In this document: one piece after another, positions 1 through 13,348 of the stretch
Layout: each line of letters begins with the position of its first letter
Position numbering within the stretch: position 1 is the stretch's first letter
Assembly: GCF_012184415.1 (NCBI RefSeq)
Contig: NZ_VTOX01000011.1
Coordinates: 1-64,000 of the forward strand
Length of the DNA stretch: 64,000 nt
Direction of reading: 5' to 3'
DNA from: Ramlibacter lithotrophicus
GTDB lineage: Bacteria; Pseudomonadota; Gammaproteobacteria; Burkholderiales; Burkholderiaceae_C
Program-made: the position numbers and the translations under genes
Notes under the pieces: generated by a model
Databases searched by the model: none
The model's input: the letters and a program-made list of their open reading frames with translations, nothing else
What the model was told of the DNA's origin: nothing

Positions 1-125
1 CCGCCGAACTTGGAAGCCAGCACCGAGGTGATCGCCGCCGTCAGCGTGGTCTTGCCGTGGTCCACGTGGCCGATGGTGCCAACGTTGACGTGCGGCTTGG
101 TGCGCTCGAATTTTCCTTTTGCCAT
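1..125 (-). CDS. tuf: Elongation factor Tu (N-terminal 41 residues only)
   Basis: EF-Tu is the GTPase that delivers aminoacyl-tRNA to the ribosome. Only the start of the gene lies in the window; the rest runs off the left edge. The visible protein begins [20 protein letters not shown] and carries the P-loop GHVDHGKT, which is diagnostic for EF-Tu. It is the last visible gene of the leftward str operon, downstream of fusA. The spacer to fusA is unusually long (about 240 bases) because it holds an inverted-repeat element. Genomes of this group usually carry two tuf copies; which one this is cannot be told, although the position after fusA fits tufA. Confidence 0.95.
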   Translation of the reverse strand, partial: MAKGKFERTKPHVNVGTIGHVDHGKTTLTAAITSVLASKFG

Positions 126-245
126 TTCAAATCTCCAAAGAGCATGCCCGTGTCGGGTTTAACGTCTGCATCGCACTGCTGGTTCCTTCGCCACGGGCAG
201 CGAAGGTGGTGCGATCGCAGACAAATTCAATTCGGATGCGGACCT

Positions 246-352
246 CCGTACGCAGAGGCCGCAGAAGATACGCAGAAGCCGCAGAAGAACAACCAGATGC
301 TGATTGGACTTTTCTGCGGTCTCTGCGGCTCCTTTGCGCCCTCTGCGTACGG
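246..352. repeat. Inverted-repeat element built from 20-nt tandem units, copy 1
   Basis: The element is bounded by perfect 13-bp inverted ends: 246-258 (CCGTACGCAGAGG) and 340-352 (its reverse complement). The left half is two tandem 20-nt units of the form ACGCAGAAGCCGCAGAAGA, at about 250-269 and 270-289. The right half contains degenerate inverted copies separated by a loop of about 20 nt. It lies in the fusA-tuf spacer, so it would be transcribed as a long hairpin within the str operon mRNA. A second copy with the same architecture is at about 22031-22120. No ORF is present. It resembles a dispersed, non-autonomous intergenic repeat. Confidence 0.8.
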
Positions 353-367
353 GTGTCCGATTTCGCC

Positions 368-2470
<2,103 letters not shown>

Positions 2471-2540
2471 GATGCTCTTTCGATCAATGGACGCAGGCCC
2501 GCTCGTGACGGGCCCGCGCGCCAGGTGTTTGGGACGGAGG

Positions 2541-3014
2541 TTAGAAGCGGAAGTGGCTGAACGCCTTGTTCGCTTCCGCCATGCGATGGACTTCGTCGCG
2601 CTTCTTCATCGCGCCGCCACGGCCTTCCGTGGCCTCCATCAGCTCGTTGGCCAGGCGCAGGGCCATCGACTTCTCGCCGCGCTTCTTGGCGGCTTCCTTC
2701 AGCCAGCGCATGGACAGCGCCAGCCGGCGCACCGGGCGCACTTCCACGGGCACCTGGTAGTTGGCGCCGCCGACGCGGCGGGACTTCACTTCGACCATCG
2801 GCTTCACGTTGTTGATGGCGATGGTGAAGGCTTCCACCGGGTCCTTGCCCGGGTTCTTCTTCTCGATCTGCTCGAGCGCGCCGTAGACGATGCGCTCGGC
2901 GACCGCCTTCTTGCCGCCTTGCATGATGACGTTCATGAACTTGGCGAGCTCGATGTTGCCGTACTTGGGATCCGGCAGGATTTCACGCTTAGGGACTTCG
3001 CGACGACGTGGCAT
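2541..3014 (-). CDS. rpsG: 30S ribosomal protein S7
   Basis: S7 is a primary 16S rRNA-binding protein that organises the head of the 30S subunit and contacts the E-site tRNA. The 157-residue product starts [19 protein letters not shown] and ends in the usual AFSHFRF-type tail. The family signature around residues 20-45 ([20 protein letters not shown]) is intact. It is the second gene of the leftward str operon, 164 bases downstream of rpsL and 70 bases upstream of fusA. In E. coli S7 represses translation of its own operon; no equivalent site could be judged by eye here. Confidence 0.98.
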   Translation of the reverse strand: MPRRREVPKREILPDPKYGNIELAKFMNVIMQGGKKAVAERIVYGALEQIEKKNPGKDPVEAFTIAINNVKPMVEVKSRRVGGANYQVPVEVRPVRRLALSMRWLKEAAKKRGEKSMALRLANELMEATEGRGGAMKKRDEVHRMAEANKAFSHFRF

Positions 3015-3178
3015 TTCAATACTCCAGTTGCTTCAGTTGGCCGGCCCTTCCGGGTGGCCGCGGGTGCCATCGGGCATCCCACTTACTCGACCCACAGGCA
3101 CAATTGCCTGCTTCGGGTCACTACGCTCTGCTCAGCCTGCCAGGGCCGAACGAGCACCGACAAACCATGAATGGCCGA

Positions 3179-3556
3179 TCAGGCCTTCTTCGGGCGCTTG
3201 GCGCCGTACTTGGAACGCGACTGCTTGCGGTCCTTGACACCCTGCAGGTCCAGGGAGCCGCGAACGATGTGGTAGCGCACGCCCGGCAGGTCCTTGACCC
3301 GGCCGCCGCGCACGAGCACCACCGAGTGCTCCTGCAGGTTGTGGCCTTCGCCGCCGATGTACGAGATGACCTCGAAGCCGTTGGTCAGGCGGACCTTGGC
3401 GACCTTCCGCAGGGCGGAGTTCGGCTTCTTCGGCGTGGTGGTGTACACACGGGTGCACACGCCGCGCCGCTGGGGGCTGTTCTGCATCGCGGGGCTCTTG
3501 GACTTGGTCTTTTCGACCTCCCGCCCCTGACGCACGAGTTGATTGATGGTTGGCAT
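3179..3556 (-). CDS. rpsL: 30S ribosomal protein S12
   Basis: S12 sits at the decoding centre of the 30S subunit and controls translational accuracy. The start is set at 3556, where [11 protein letters not shown] begins. The open frame continues upstream, but that extension is not S12-like. The resulting 125 residues match the family length. The streptomycin-relevant segments [13 protein letters not shown] and [13 protein letters not shown] have wild-type residues (both lysines present), so no ribosomal streptomycin resistance is predicted. The N-terminal segment (REVEK...SPQRRG) and the KRPKKA tail resemble Comamonadaceae S12. It is the first gene of the operon, about 95 bases downstream of the predicted start of transcription. 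Confidence 0.98.
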   Translation of the reverse strand: MPTINQLVRQGREVEKTKSKSPAMQNSPQRRGVCTRVYTTTPKKPNSALRKVAKVRLTNGFEVISYIGGEGHNLQEHSVVLVRGGRVKDLPGVRYHIVRGSLDLQGVKDRKQSRSKYGAKRPKKA

Positions 3557-3658
3557 GAAGAAAACGTCCCTAAACGTCTGGTGTCGAAGGCGCCGGACGG
3601 CGCCGATCGCCGCGGATGCGGCAATTGCTCTCCCGCCCCAATTGCGGGAAAGCCCTCC

Positions 3659-3687
3659 AGTATAGCCCGATGGGCGCCCGCCCTCAA
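3659..3687 (-). promoter_or_regulatory. Predicted sigma-70 promoter of the str operon
   Basis: On the minus strand there is a -35 hexamer TTGAGG (3682-3687) and a -10 hexamer TATACT (3659-3664) separated by exactly 17 bases. Transcription would start near 3652 and give a leader of about 95 nt before rpsL. The leader contains two GCAATTG/CAATTGC arms around 3619-3647 that could form a 7-bp hairpin. Hexamers and spacing are seen directly; activity is inferred. Confidence 0.7.
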
Positions 3688-3761
3688 TAGTCGAGGAGGC
3701 TTTTCCGGCCTCCGGGGTGGCAAGAAAGGCGCCGCAGCCGAAAAGAGAGGCCGATAGTTCC

Positions 3762-3798
3762 AAAAAGTCAGCCTGGCTGCCCCACCCGTCTGCCAGGC
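3762..3798 (-). terminator. Rho-independent terminator after the D,D-carboxypeptidase gene
   Basis: On the minus strand the arms GCCTGGC (3792-3798) and GCCAGGC (3771-3777) can form a stem and are followed, after four bases, by five U residues (3762-3766). It lies just after the stop of the leftward carboxypeptidase gene and before the str operon promoter, as a terminator should. The loop is long (14 nt), so efficiency is uncertain. Confidence 0.55.
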
Positions 3799-3811
3799 AG
3801 CACGGGCCCCG

Positions 3812-4969
3812 TCACTTGATCCACAGGCGCAAGGCGTCCCAGGCGCGGCTCAGTGCGCCGGCCTCCTCCACCGCCTCCAGCGCCACCAGCGGCACCTCCA
3901 GGAGCGGCTGCTCGCCCGAGACGACCTTCAGCGTGCCCACCTGCTGGCCCTTGGCCAGGGGGGCGATCAGCGGGTCTGGCCGCGCCACCTGGGTCTTGAC
4001 CCGGCTGGCGGTGCCCGCCGGGACCGCCACCACGATCGGCTGGGCGCGGCCCAGCTTGGCCGTCTTTTCCCGGCCCTTCCAGACCGTCGGCGTCACCACG
4101 GCCTGGTTCGCATCGAACAGCTTGATGCCCTCGTAGGCCGTGTAACCCCAGTTGAGCAGCTTCTGCGCTTCATTGGCGCGCGCGGTCTCGCTGGACGCGC
4201 CCAGCACCACGGCCAGCACCCGGCGCGCGCCGAGGTTCGGAAAGTCCCGCTTGGCCGTCGCGATGAGGCAGAAGCCGGCCGCCTGGGTGTGGCCGGTCTT
4301 GAGGCCATCCACCGTGGGATCGCGGAACAGCAGCATGTTCCGGTTGGTGTCGTTGGCCGTCGGCGTGCCGGCGTAGCGGTACTTCTTGATCGCGTAGTAG
4401 TGCGTGTACTCGGGGAAGTCTCGCAGCAGGCGCGTTGACAGGATGCTCAGGTCGCGGGCCGTCGTCGTATGGCCAGGCTCGGTCAGGCCTTCCGGATTCT
4501 TGTACGACGTATTCTTCATGCCGAGCGCCTTCGCCTGCTCGTTCATGAGCTGGACGAAGCGCTCGACGGTGCCGCCGACGCCTTCGGCGAGCGCCACGGT
4601 CGCGTCGTTGCCCGACTGGACGACCATCCCCTTGATCAGGTCGTCCACCGGCACCTGCATGCTCGGGTCGATGAACATCCGCGAGCCGGGCATCTTCCAG
4701 GCCCGCGTGCTCACCGGCAGGGTCTGCTTGAGGTCGATCTTCTTGCTGCGCAGCGCGTCGAAGACCAGGTACTGGGTCATCAGCTTGGTCAGGGAGGCCG
4801 GCTCGACCGGCGTGTCGACGTCGCGTCCAGCCAGCACCTGGTCCGCCGTGACGTCCATCACCAGGAAGGACCGCGCCGCGATTTCCGGCGGTTGCGGCGC
4901 CTGCGCCAGGACGGTGAGGCTGAACAAGGCAAAGAATGCGGCGGCGATGGCCTGCTTGGCAGTTTTCAT
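3812..4969 (-). CDS. dacC: D-alanyl-D-alanine carboxypeptidase (PBP5/6 family)
   Basis: This is a low-molecular-mass penicillin-binding protein that trims the terminal D-Ala from peptidoglycan pentapeptides in the periplasm. The 385-residue protein starts at 4969 with a Sec signal peptide (MKTAKQ... ending near LTVLAQA). All three active-site motifs are present: S59-L-T-K62, S119-G-N and K224-T-G. A PBP5 C-terminal beta domain follows, and the end is a short amphipathic segment (SRAWDALRLWIK) that would anchor it to the membrane. The open frame runs further upstream, but that part overlaps the next gene and is not signal-peptide-like. The choice of symbol among dacA, dacC and dacD is uncertain. 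Confidence 0.92.
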   Translation of the reverse strand: MKTAKQAIAAAFFALFSLTVLAQAPQPPEIAARSFLVMDVTADQVLAGRDVDTPVEPASLTKLMTQYLVFDALRSKKIDLKQTLPVSTRAWKMPGSRMFIDPSMQVPVDDLIKGMVVQSGNDATVALAEGVGGTVERFVQLMNEQAKALGMKNTSYKNPEGLTEPGHTTTARDLSILSTRLLRDFPEYTHYYAIKKYRYAGTPTANDTNRNMLLFRDPTVDGLKTGHTQAAGFCLIATAKRDFPNLGARRVLAVVLGASSETARANEAQKLLNWGYTAYEGIKLFDANQAVVTPTVWKGREKTAKLGRAQPIVVAVPAGTASRVKTQVARPDPLIAPLAKGQQVGTLKVVSGEQPLLEVPLVALEAVEEAGALSRAWDALRLWIK

Positions 4970-4983
4970 TGGGGCGTGGGGGA

Positions 4984-5613
4984 TCAGGAACGGAGGTGGC
5001 GCGCCACCAGGCTTTTGAGCAGCGGCAATTGTCCGTGAAAGAAATGACCGCCCCCGGGAACCACCGTAACCGGGAGTGTCTGCGGCCGCGCCCAGTCGAG
5101 CACGGCGGCCAGCGGCACGGTGTCGTCGTGTTCGCCGTGGATGACCAGGGTGGCGTCGTGCGCCTCGGCCGGCAGCTGCGCCACATCGAAGCGCGAGGCC
5201 GCCGCGCCCACCAGCACGATCTTTTCGGCGCGGCGACCCGCCCACAAGGCGGCCGCCGCGCGGCTGGCGACGAATGCGCCGAAGGAGAAGCCGGCCAGCG
5301 CCAACGGTCCGTCGGGCGCCTCGCTCGCCACCAGCGCCAGCATGTCGTCGAGTTCGCCGCGCCCCTCGTCGTGCACCCCTTCGGTCGCGCCGACCCCGCG
5401 GAAGTTGAAGCGGACGGCGACCCAGCCGGACTGCACGAAGGCGCGGGCCAGCGTCTGCACCACCTTGTTCTCCATGGTCCCGCCGAACAGCGGATGCGGA
5501 TGCGCGATCACGGCGGTGCCGCGCCGTGCCAGCCCCGCTCCCGGCTCGTCCCGCAGCGCCTCGATCGCGCCGGCCGGACCGGCCGCGCGGAAGCGCCGGG
5601 TGTGCACGTTCAC
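4984..5613 (-). CDS. Alpha/beta hydrolase of the short-chain HPHP-type family
   Basis: A 209-residue single-domain alpha/beta hydrolase. Visible family features are AHPHPLFGGTMENKVVQTLAR near residue 37, FNFRGVGATEG near 70, the nucleophile elbow GFSFGA, the acid region HGEHDDTVPL and a catalytic His in GGGHFFHGQ near the C-terminus. No signal peptide is seen, so it is probably cytoplasmic. The substrate is unknown; characterised relatives are esterase- or peptidase-like. It is four bases downstream of the [2Fe-2S] protein gene and so is probably in one operon with it and the VanZ-like gene. The carboxypeptidase gene follows after a 14-base gap and could be co-transcribed. Confidence 0.85.
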   Translation of the reverse strand: MNVHTRRFRAAGPAGAIEALRDEPGAGLARRGTAVIAHPHPLFGGTMENKVVQTLARAFVQSGWVAVRFNFRGVGATEGVHDEGRGELDDMLALVASEAPDGPLALAGFSFGAFVASRAAAALWAGRRAEKIVLVGAAASRFDVAQLPAEAHDATLVIHGEHDDTVPLAAVLDWARPQTLPVTVVPGGGHFFHGQLPLLKSLVARHLRS

Positions 5614-5617
5614 GGTC

Positions 5618-5955
5618 TCAGCGGCCCAGGTGCGGCGGCGTCAGCAACCGCTCGACCACCCGGCCGTTCTTCAGGTGCGACTCGACGATCTCGTCGATGT
5701 CGTTCAGGTCCACGTAGGTGTACCAGACGGCCTCCGGATAAACCACCGCCACGGGCCCGGCGGCGCAGCGGTCGAGGCAGCCGGCCTTGTTGACCCGCAC
5801 CTGCCCCGGTCCCGCCAGTCCCGCGGCCTTCACCTGCGCCTTGCAGCGGTCGAACGCCTCCTGGGCGTGATGGTCGGCGCAGCAGGGCTCGCCGTTGGTC
5901 CGCTGGTTCAGGCAGAAGAAGATGTGGCGCTGGTAGTAGGACGAAGCGGGTTGCG

Positions 5956-5959
<4 letters not shown>
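5618..5959 (-). CDS. Thioredoxin-like [2Fe-2S] ferredoxin
   Basis: A 113-residue protein of the thioredoxin-like ferredoxin family. Four plausible cluster ligands can be seen: a Cys in the FFCLNQR segment, one of the pair in EPCC, and the two in GCLDRC followed by AAGP, the hallmark of this fold. It presumably carries electrons in the cytoplasm; the partner is unknown. The gene overlaps the end of the VanZ-like gene by four bases and is followed after four bases by the hydrolase, so the three genes are translationally coupled. A second Cys in EPCC is not needed for the cluster. Confidence 0.85.
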
Positions 5960-8569
<2,610 letters not shown>

Positions 8570-8574
8570 AACGC

Positions 8575-9678
8575 ATGCAGGTCGTCGAGTTCGCCGGCGG
8601 CAACCTCCGGTTCCTGGACCGCCCCCCGCCGCGCGCTCCCGACGCCGGCTTCGTCTGGATCGCCGTCGAGCGCCCGGCCCTCGAGCGCGAACTCCCGCTG
8701 CTGCAGCAGGCAGCCCAGGACCTGGGTGGCTCGACGCTGCTGGACCTGCACCTGAAGGACCTGGGGAACGCGGCGCACCCGTCGCACTACGACTACACGT
8801 CGGTGTACGACCTGGTGATCTTCCGCCGGCTCTCCACGCCCTCGGAACTGCCGTCCGAAGCCGATGACGGCGGCGAACCACCAGTCCACGCGGGGTCCCT
8901 GCCGGCCTTCGGGCGCATTCGCACGCAGCCGGTCGGCTTCGCCGCGTTCGACCGGCTGCTGATCACCGTGCACACGTCGGGCTGCGTCATCGCCAGAACG
9001 TTCACCGAGCGCTATGCCGCCGAAGCCAGGCAACCGAACGGAGGCGGCGTCGCCGCGCGCAGCCGCCAGCCGTCGAATCCCGACGACCTGATGCTGCGCA
9101 TGCTCAACGTCATGGTCGACAGCTACCTCGAGCTGCGCAAGCACCTGGCGCGCGAACTCGAGCACTGGCAGCGCCAGTTGCTCATGCCGCGCTCGCGCGG
9201 CGCGGACTGGGGCGCGCTCATGGCGGCACGGCAGGCCCTGCACACCCTGGAGGACCTGTGCGAGGAGCAGAACGACGCGGTTCAGGAATGGCTCGACACG
9301 CACCAGGAGGAGCCGCCGGCCGGCATGCGCCAGGCCGAGCACGACAACCTCGTGGCGCGGGCGCGCGACGTCATCGAACACATCGCCCGCGTCGTGCACC
9401 ACGTGCGGCGCATGGAACATGGCGCCGAAACGGCGGTGCAGATCCACTTCTCGGCCCAGGGCCAGCGCACCAACGAGACCATGCGGGTGCTGACGGCGCT
9501 GACGGCCGTGTTCCTGCCGCTGAACCTCATCACCGGTTTCTTCGGGATGAATTTCGAGTTCCTGCCGCTGATCCACTCGGTGGACGCGATGTGGGTCGTG
9601 CTGGCGATGATGGCGCTGGTCGCGGCGGTGCTGCTGATCCTGTTCTGGCGCAAACGCTATCTGGCGCGCAGCGGCTAG
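8575..9678 (+). CDS. CorA-family magnesium/divalent cation transporter
   Basis: A 367-residue protein with the CorA/ZntB architecture: a long soluble N-terminal domain rich in charged helices (residues 1-300) and two C-terminal transmembrane segments. The first segment (around residues 305-325) ends in the signature GMN (TGFFGMNFEFLPL); the second is followed by a basic tail (WRKRYLARSG). CorA proteins form pentameric inner-membrane Mg2+ channels, while some relatives export zinc. The start is five bases after the hemB stop, so the two are probably co-transcribed. A Mg supply next to a Mg-type HemB is suggestive only. Confidence 0.9.
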   Translation: MQVVEFAGGNLRFLDRPPPRAPDAGFVWIAVERPALERELPLLQQAAQDLGGSTLLDLHLKDLGNAAHPSHYDYTSVYDLVIFRRLSTPSELPSEADDGGEPPVHAGSLPAFGRIRTQPVGFAAFDRLLITVHTSGCVIARTFTERYAAEARQPNGGGVAARSRQPSNPDDLMLRMLNVMVDSYLELRKHLARELEHWQRQLLMPRSRGADWGALMAARQALHTLEDLCEEQNDAVQEWLDTHQEEPPAGMRQAEHDNLVARARDVIEHIARVVHHVRRMEHGAETAVQIHFSAQGQRTNETMRVLTALTAVFLPLNLITGFFGMNFEFLPLIHSVDAMWVVLAMMALVAAVLLILFWRKRYLARSG

Positions 9679-9680
9679 CC

Positions 9681-10418
9681 GTGGCGCAGGCGTTCATCGG
9701 CTGCGCCGGCTGGGCCCTGCCGCGCGACGTGCAGGACCGCTTTCCGGGCGAGGGCAGCCACCTGCAGCGCTACGCCGGGCAGTTGCCGGTCGTCGAGATC
9801 AATTCCTCCTTCCACCGCCCGCACCGGCACGCCGTCTACGCGCGCTGGGCGGCCAGCGTGCCGCCTCACTTCCGCTTCGCGGTCAAGCTGCCGAAGACGA
9901 TCACGCACGTCGCCAAGCTGCGTGGTGGCGCGGTGGAACTCGACGAGTTCCTGGGCCAGGCGACCGGCCTGGGTGAGCACCTGGGCTGCCTGCTCGTGCA
10001 GCTGCCGCCCAGCCTGGCGTTCGAGGCCGAAGTCGCGGGGACGTTCCTCGACCTGCTGCGCACGCGCTGGGCCGGACCCGTCAGCCTCGAGCCGCGCCAT
10101 GCGTCATGGTTCACGGGCGAGGTCGACCTGTGCCTGGCTGCGCGGCACATCGCGCGCGTCTTGGCCGATCCCGTGCTGCATCCAGGCGGCGAGCGCCCCG
10201 GCGGCTGGGACGGCTTCGCCTATCTGCGGCTGCATGGCAGTCCGCGCACCTACTACTCCAGTTATCCGCTGAAGTTGCTGCGGGCGCTTGCCCGGCGGCT
10301 GGCGCGGGCGGCGCGGGAAGGGCAGCCTGTATGGTGCATCTTCGACAACACGGCCGCCGGGGCCGCCGCAGGCAACGCGCTGGTCCTTCAGGAGTGCCTG
10401 CGCGCCGAACCAGCGTGA
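9681..10418 (+). CDS. DUF72 family protein (YecE-like)
   Basis: A 245-residue TIM-barrel-like protein of the DUF72/YecE family. Visible hallmarks are FIGCAGWALP at the N-terminus, YAGQLPVVEINSSFHRPH around residue 35, FRFAVKLPKTITH, LLVQLPPSLAF, a Trp-rich SLEPRHASWF segment, YLRLHGSPRTYYSSY and the C-terminal CIFDNTAAGAA. The GTG start at 9681 lies two bases after the CorA-type gene stop and was chosen because the family N-terminus begins there. The biochemical function is unknown. Confidence 0.88.
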   Translation: MAQAFIGCAGWALPRDVQDRFPGEGSHLQRYAGQLPVVEINSSFHRPHRHAVYARWAASVPPHFRFAVKLPKTITHVAKLRGGAVELDEFLGQATGLGEHLGCLLVQLPPSLAFEAEVAGTFLDLLRTRWAGPVSLEPRHASWFTGEVDLCLAARHIARVLADPVLHPGGERPGGWDGFAYLRLHGSPRTYYSSYPLKLLRALARRLARAAREGQPVWCIFDNTAAGAAAGNALVLQECLRAEPA

Positions 10419-10429
10419 CCGCCGGCCGC

Positions 10430-11083
10430 TCACACGAACGGCGCGGCGAGTTGCTCGTTGGCGAACACGCGCTGGACGGCCGGGCGCGCCAGCATCCGCT
10501 GCAGGTAAGGCCCCAGGTGCGGCCGGTCGCGGGCCGGCGCCTCGTTGCGGAAATTGCGCGTCCAGCGGCACATCGTGAAGACGTAAGGGTCAAGCGCGCT
10601 GTACGTCGCGCCGCCGAACCACGGCTGCCCGTGCCGCGCCAGTTCGGCATCGAGCTGGTCCAGCAGCCCGGCGACCTTGCGCTCGGCGTGGCGCTTCACC
10701 TGGGCCGCGCCCTCGGCATTGCCTTCGTCCACCCAGCGCTCGGGATAGAAGTACAGGATCAGGCTGGCCTGCAACGTGTTGGTGAGCCACACGAGCCACT
10801 TGTAGAAGTGCGCGCGTTCCGGCGTCCCCGGCGGCGGCGCGAGCTTCGCCTGCGGCTGCGTGTCGGCCAGGTGCAGCGCGATCGCCGCGGTCTCGTACAG
10901 CACCAGGTCGCCGTCGACCAGCACGGGGATCAGCCCGTTCGGGTTCAGGCGCAGGTACTCCGGCTGCCTGTGCGCGTTCGCCGCGCGCGACACCGGCACC
11001 CGCTCGTACGGCGCGCCGATCTCCTCCAGCAGGATGTGGGGCACCATCGCGGCGGTGCCAGGGTCGTGGTGAAGTTGCATCAT
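10430..11083 (-). CDS. Glutathione S-transferase family protein
   Basis: A 217-residue cytosolic GST. The N-terminal thioredoxin fold (residues 1-80) begins [21 protein letters not shown] and has the glutathione-binding segments [13 protein letters not shown] (with the cis-proline) and [11 protein letters not shown]. The C-terminal helical domain contains [13 protein letters not shown], typical of bacterial beta-like GSTs. The start ATG overlaps the stop of the upstream amidohydrolase (ATGA), so the two are translationally coupled. The substrate is unknown; detoxification or ring-cleavage intermediates are typical. Confidence 0.9.
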   Translation of the reverse strand: MMQLHHDPGTAAMVPHILLEEIGAPYERVPVSRAANAHRQPEYLRLNPNGLIPVLVDGDLVLYETAAIALHLADTQPQAKLAPPPGTPERAHFYKWLVWLTNTLQASLILYFYPERWVDEGNAEGAAQVKRHAERKVAGLLDQLDAELARHGQPWFGGATYSALDPYVFTMCRWTRNFRNEAPARDRPHLGPYLQRMLARPAVQRVFANEQLAAPFV

Positions 11084-11964
11084 TGGCCGACTCCAAACAG
11101 GTTCGCGCCATTCTCCCACCCGATGCGCGCGGCGACGTCGGTGGGCAGGTCGCCGAGCCAGGTGCGGTAGCCCTGCATCAACTGGTCGTAGTACTGCCAG
11201 CGCTGGTTCACCCAGGTGTCCGAGCCGATCATGAAGCGGCCCGGATATTTGAGCAGCAGCTGCCGCCACTCGGGACAGAGCCTGCCGCCCTCGCACGTGA
11301 GTCCCGGACGATAGGACAGCTCGCCCATCAGCAGCGGATAGCGTGCGAACAACTGGTCCACGCGAGCGGCCGGCGCGCCGCCGATGCCGGTGTGCGCCCA
11401 GATCAGCCGCACCTTCGCGCCCTTGGAGGGGGTGTTGGCCATCAGGAGCTCGATCGCCGTGTCGTCCACGTGCGCCAGCACCGCCAGCCGCCTTTCCTCC
11501 GCCAGCGCCATCAGCTTCTTCGCCACTGGGCCGTTGGCATTGGCGCTGTCGTACAGGTGGAACTCGCCGATGCCGCGGAACGGCCCGGAGGCCGTGCCAC
11601 GCGCCAGCTCCGCCAGCACCATCTCGTGGATGGACTCGTCGCGGTACCAGTTGTCGTAGTCGGCACGGTTCCGGTACAGCCGCACGAACGGCACGACGCG
11701 CACGCCGGCCTGCGCCGTCTTCGGTGAAGCGGCCAGCGCCGTCGTGCCGTCGTTCGGCCGCGAATTGGCCAGGACGGCACGCACGCCGTTGCGCTGCATG
11801 CGTGCCAGCACGTCGTCGAGCGGATGCGGCGACCGTGCCTCGTCGTTGTAATGCAGGTGCGCGTCGAACAGCGGCCCCGCGTAGTCCGCGGCCCGCGCGG
11901 CGAGCGCCAGCGGCAGCGCCGCCAGCAGCGCGAGTGCCCGCCGCGCGAAACGCCGTGCGTCCAT
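11080..11964 (-). CDS. Exported amidohydrolase-family (TIM-barrel metal hydrolase) protein
   Basis: A 294-residue protein with an N-terminal signal peptide ([20 protein letters not shown], cleavage near ARAADYA), so probably periplasmic. The mature part shows the metal-dependent hydrolase pattern: FDAHLHYN (first two His), [27 protein letters not shown] and the C-terminal GSDTW carrying the conserved Asp. The family includes PTE- and ACMSD-like hydrolases; the substrate is not predictable. It overlaps the GST gene downstream and starts one base after the stop of the dienelactone hydrolase gene, so the three form an operon. Confidence 0.82.
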   Translation of the reverse strand: MDARRFARRALALLAALPLALAARAADYAGPLFDAHLHYNDEARSPHPLDDVLARMQRNGVRAVLANSRPNDGTTALAASPKTAQAGVRVVPFVRLYRNRADYDNWYRDESIHEMVLAELARGTASGPFRGIGEFHLYDSANANGPVAKKLMALAEERRLAVLAHVDDTAIELLMANTPSKGAKVRLIWAHTGIGGAPAARVDQLFARYPLLMGELSYRPGLTCEGGRLCPEWRQLLLKYPGRFMIGSDTWVNQRWQYYDQLMQGYRTWLGDLPTDVAARIGWENGANLFGVGQ

Positions 11965-11965
11965 G

Positions 11966-12649
11966 TCAGCGCAGGTGTTCGGCGAAAAACGCCAGCGTGC
12001 GCTCGCGCGCCAGTTTCGCCGCGGCGGCGTCCCACGAACCGCGCTGGTCGCAGTTGAAGCCGTGATTGGCGTGGTACACCTGCACCTGCACCTCGGGATG
12101 GGCCTTGGCGAAAGCTTCCACGCTGTTCATGGGAATCCAGTGATCCTGGTCCCCGAAGTGCGCGAGCACTGGCACCTTCGGCCGCCGCGCGACCTCGTCC
12201 GGGGTCGTCATGCCCCCGCCGTAATAAGGCGAGGCGGCCGCGAGGCCGTCGAGCGTGCACGCCGCGCGCCAGGTGAGCAGCCCGCCCCAGCAATAGCCGA
12301 CGATGCCCACCTTGCCGGCCCGGGACGCGTGGTCGATCGCCGCCTGGATGTCCGGCATCACGCCAGGCGCTGGCAGTGCCTCGACCGCCGTCTTGAGCGC
12401 CATTCCGGCGGCCATGTCGTCCTGCCCGTAGCCCAGTTCGACGCCGGTCTTGACGCGGTGGAAGGTAGACGGCGCGACGGCCAGCCAGCCCTCCTGCGCG
12501 TAGCCGTCGGCCACGGCGCGGATGTGCGAATTCACGCCGAAGATCTCCTGCAGCACGACGACGCCGCCCTTGGGCTGGCCCGCAGGCTGCGCGACGTAGG
12601 CGGGAAACACGAAGCCGTCAGCGGCCTTGAGGTCGATGAAAGAACCCAT
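11966..12649 (-). CDS. Dienelactone hydrolase family protein
   Basis: A 227-residue alpha/beta hydrolase of the dienelactone hydrolase family (carboxymethylenebutenolidase-type). The catalytic triad is visible: Cys nucleophile in VGYCWGG (near residue 120), Asp in [10 protein letters not shown] and His in [10 protein letters not shown]. The QEIFGVN segment near residue 34 contributes the conserved oxyanion-hole Glu region. No signal peptide is present. It sits between the 2-hydroxychromene-2-carboxylate isomerase-like gene and the amidohydrolase, a grouping that suggests breakdown of an aromatic or lactone compound, though no ring-cleavage enzyme is adjacent. Confidence 0.9.
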   Translation of the reverse strand: MGSFIDLKAADGFVFPAYVAQPAGQPKGGVVVLQEIFGVNSHIRAVADGYAQEGWLAVAPSTFHRVKTGVELGYGQDDMAAGMALKTAVEALPAPGVMPDIQAAIDHASRAGKVGIVGYCWGGLLTWRAACTLDGLAAASPYYGGGMTTPDEVARRPKVPVLAHFGDQDHWIPMNSVEAFAKAHPEVQVQVYHANHGFNCDQRGSWDAAAAKLARERTLAFFAEHLR

Positions 12650-12664
12650 GAACTCTCCTTGTGG

Positions 12665-13264
12665 TCAAGATTGCAGCCGTCGCTGCACGAATTCGAGCCT
12701 GTCCTGTCCCCAGAACAGTTCGCCGTCGACCGCGTAGGTGGGAGCGCCGAACACGCCGAGATCGGCCGCCTCCTGGGTGTTGGCGTCATAGCGCTGCTGC
12801 ACCGGCGCGCTGCGCGACTCCTCCAGGCGTTGCGGCTGCAGCCCGTTTTCGGCCAGCAACTGCCCCAGCACCTGTGCGTCGGCGATGTTGCGCTCCTGCG
12901 CCCAGACGGCCCGCAGGATCGCCCCCGCGATGGTCAGCGCCGCCTGGGTGCCGTCGTGCAGGTCGACGGCGATGATCAGGCGCGCCGCGTCGTCGCCTGC
13001 GACCGGAAAGTACTTCGGCTGCACGTTCAGCGGAATGCCCAGGTGCTCGGAGAACCGCCGCAGTTCCACCAGCCGGTAGGCCTGGCGCTGCGGTGCGCGC
13101 TTTTGCAGCGGCAGGCCGCCGGAAACCGGAAAGATCCGGCCCAGGTCCACCGGCAGCACGCGCACCACGGCGCCGGCCTGGGCCGCCATGGCGGCGAAGC
13201 GTTCGTGGCCGAGGTAGGTCCAGGGACTCTGGGGTGCGAGGTAGTAGTCCGCGCGGTGGCTCAA
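12665..13264 (-). CDS. 2-hydroxychromene-2-carboxylate isomerase (DsbA/GST-kappa family)
   Basis: A 199-residue DsbA-like-fold protein. Family features: DYYLAPQSPWTYLGHERF at the N-terminus with the catalytic Ser position, YFPVAGDDAARL, and the C-terminal FGAPTYAVDGELFWGQDRL that binds glutathione. In naphthalene degradation this enzyme isomerises 2-hydroxychromene-2-carboxylate; many homologues act on other aromatics. A TTG start at 13264 was chosen because it has a good ribosome binding site (AAAGGAGAT) just upstream and the family N-terminus begins there; there is no in-frame ATG nearby. It is 15 bases upstream of the dienelactone hydrolase gene. Confidence 0.85.
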   Translation of the reverse strand: MSHRADYYLAPQSPWTYLGHERFAAMAAQAGAVVRVLPVDLGRIFPVSGGLPLQKRAPQRQAYRLVELRRFSEHLGIPLNVQPKYFPVAGDDAARLIIAVDLHDGTQAALTIAGAILRAVWAQERNIADAQVLGQLLAENGLQPQRLEESRSAPVQQRYDANTQEAADLGVFGAPTYAVDGELFWGQDRLEFVQRRLQS

Positions 13265-13348
13265 GGGATCTCCTTTCGATGCGCTCGCGCATCTTTGCTG
13301 TAATGGCGAACCACGGGTTGTAGCGTACCCACGGCTTTTTTGCAGGAG

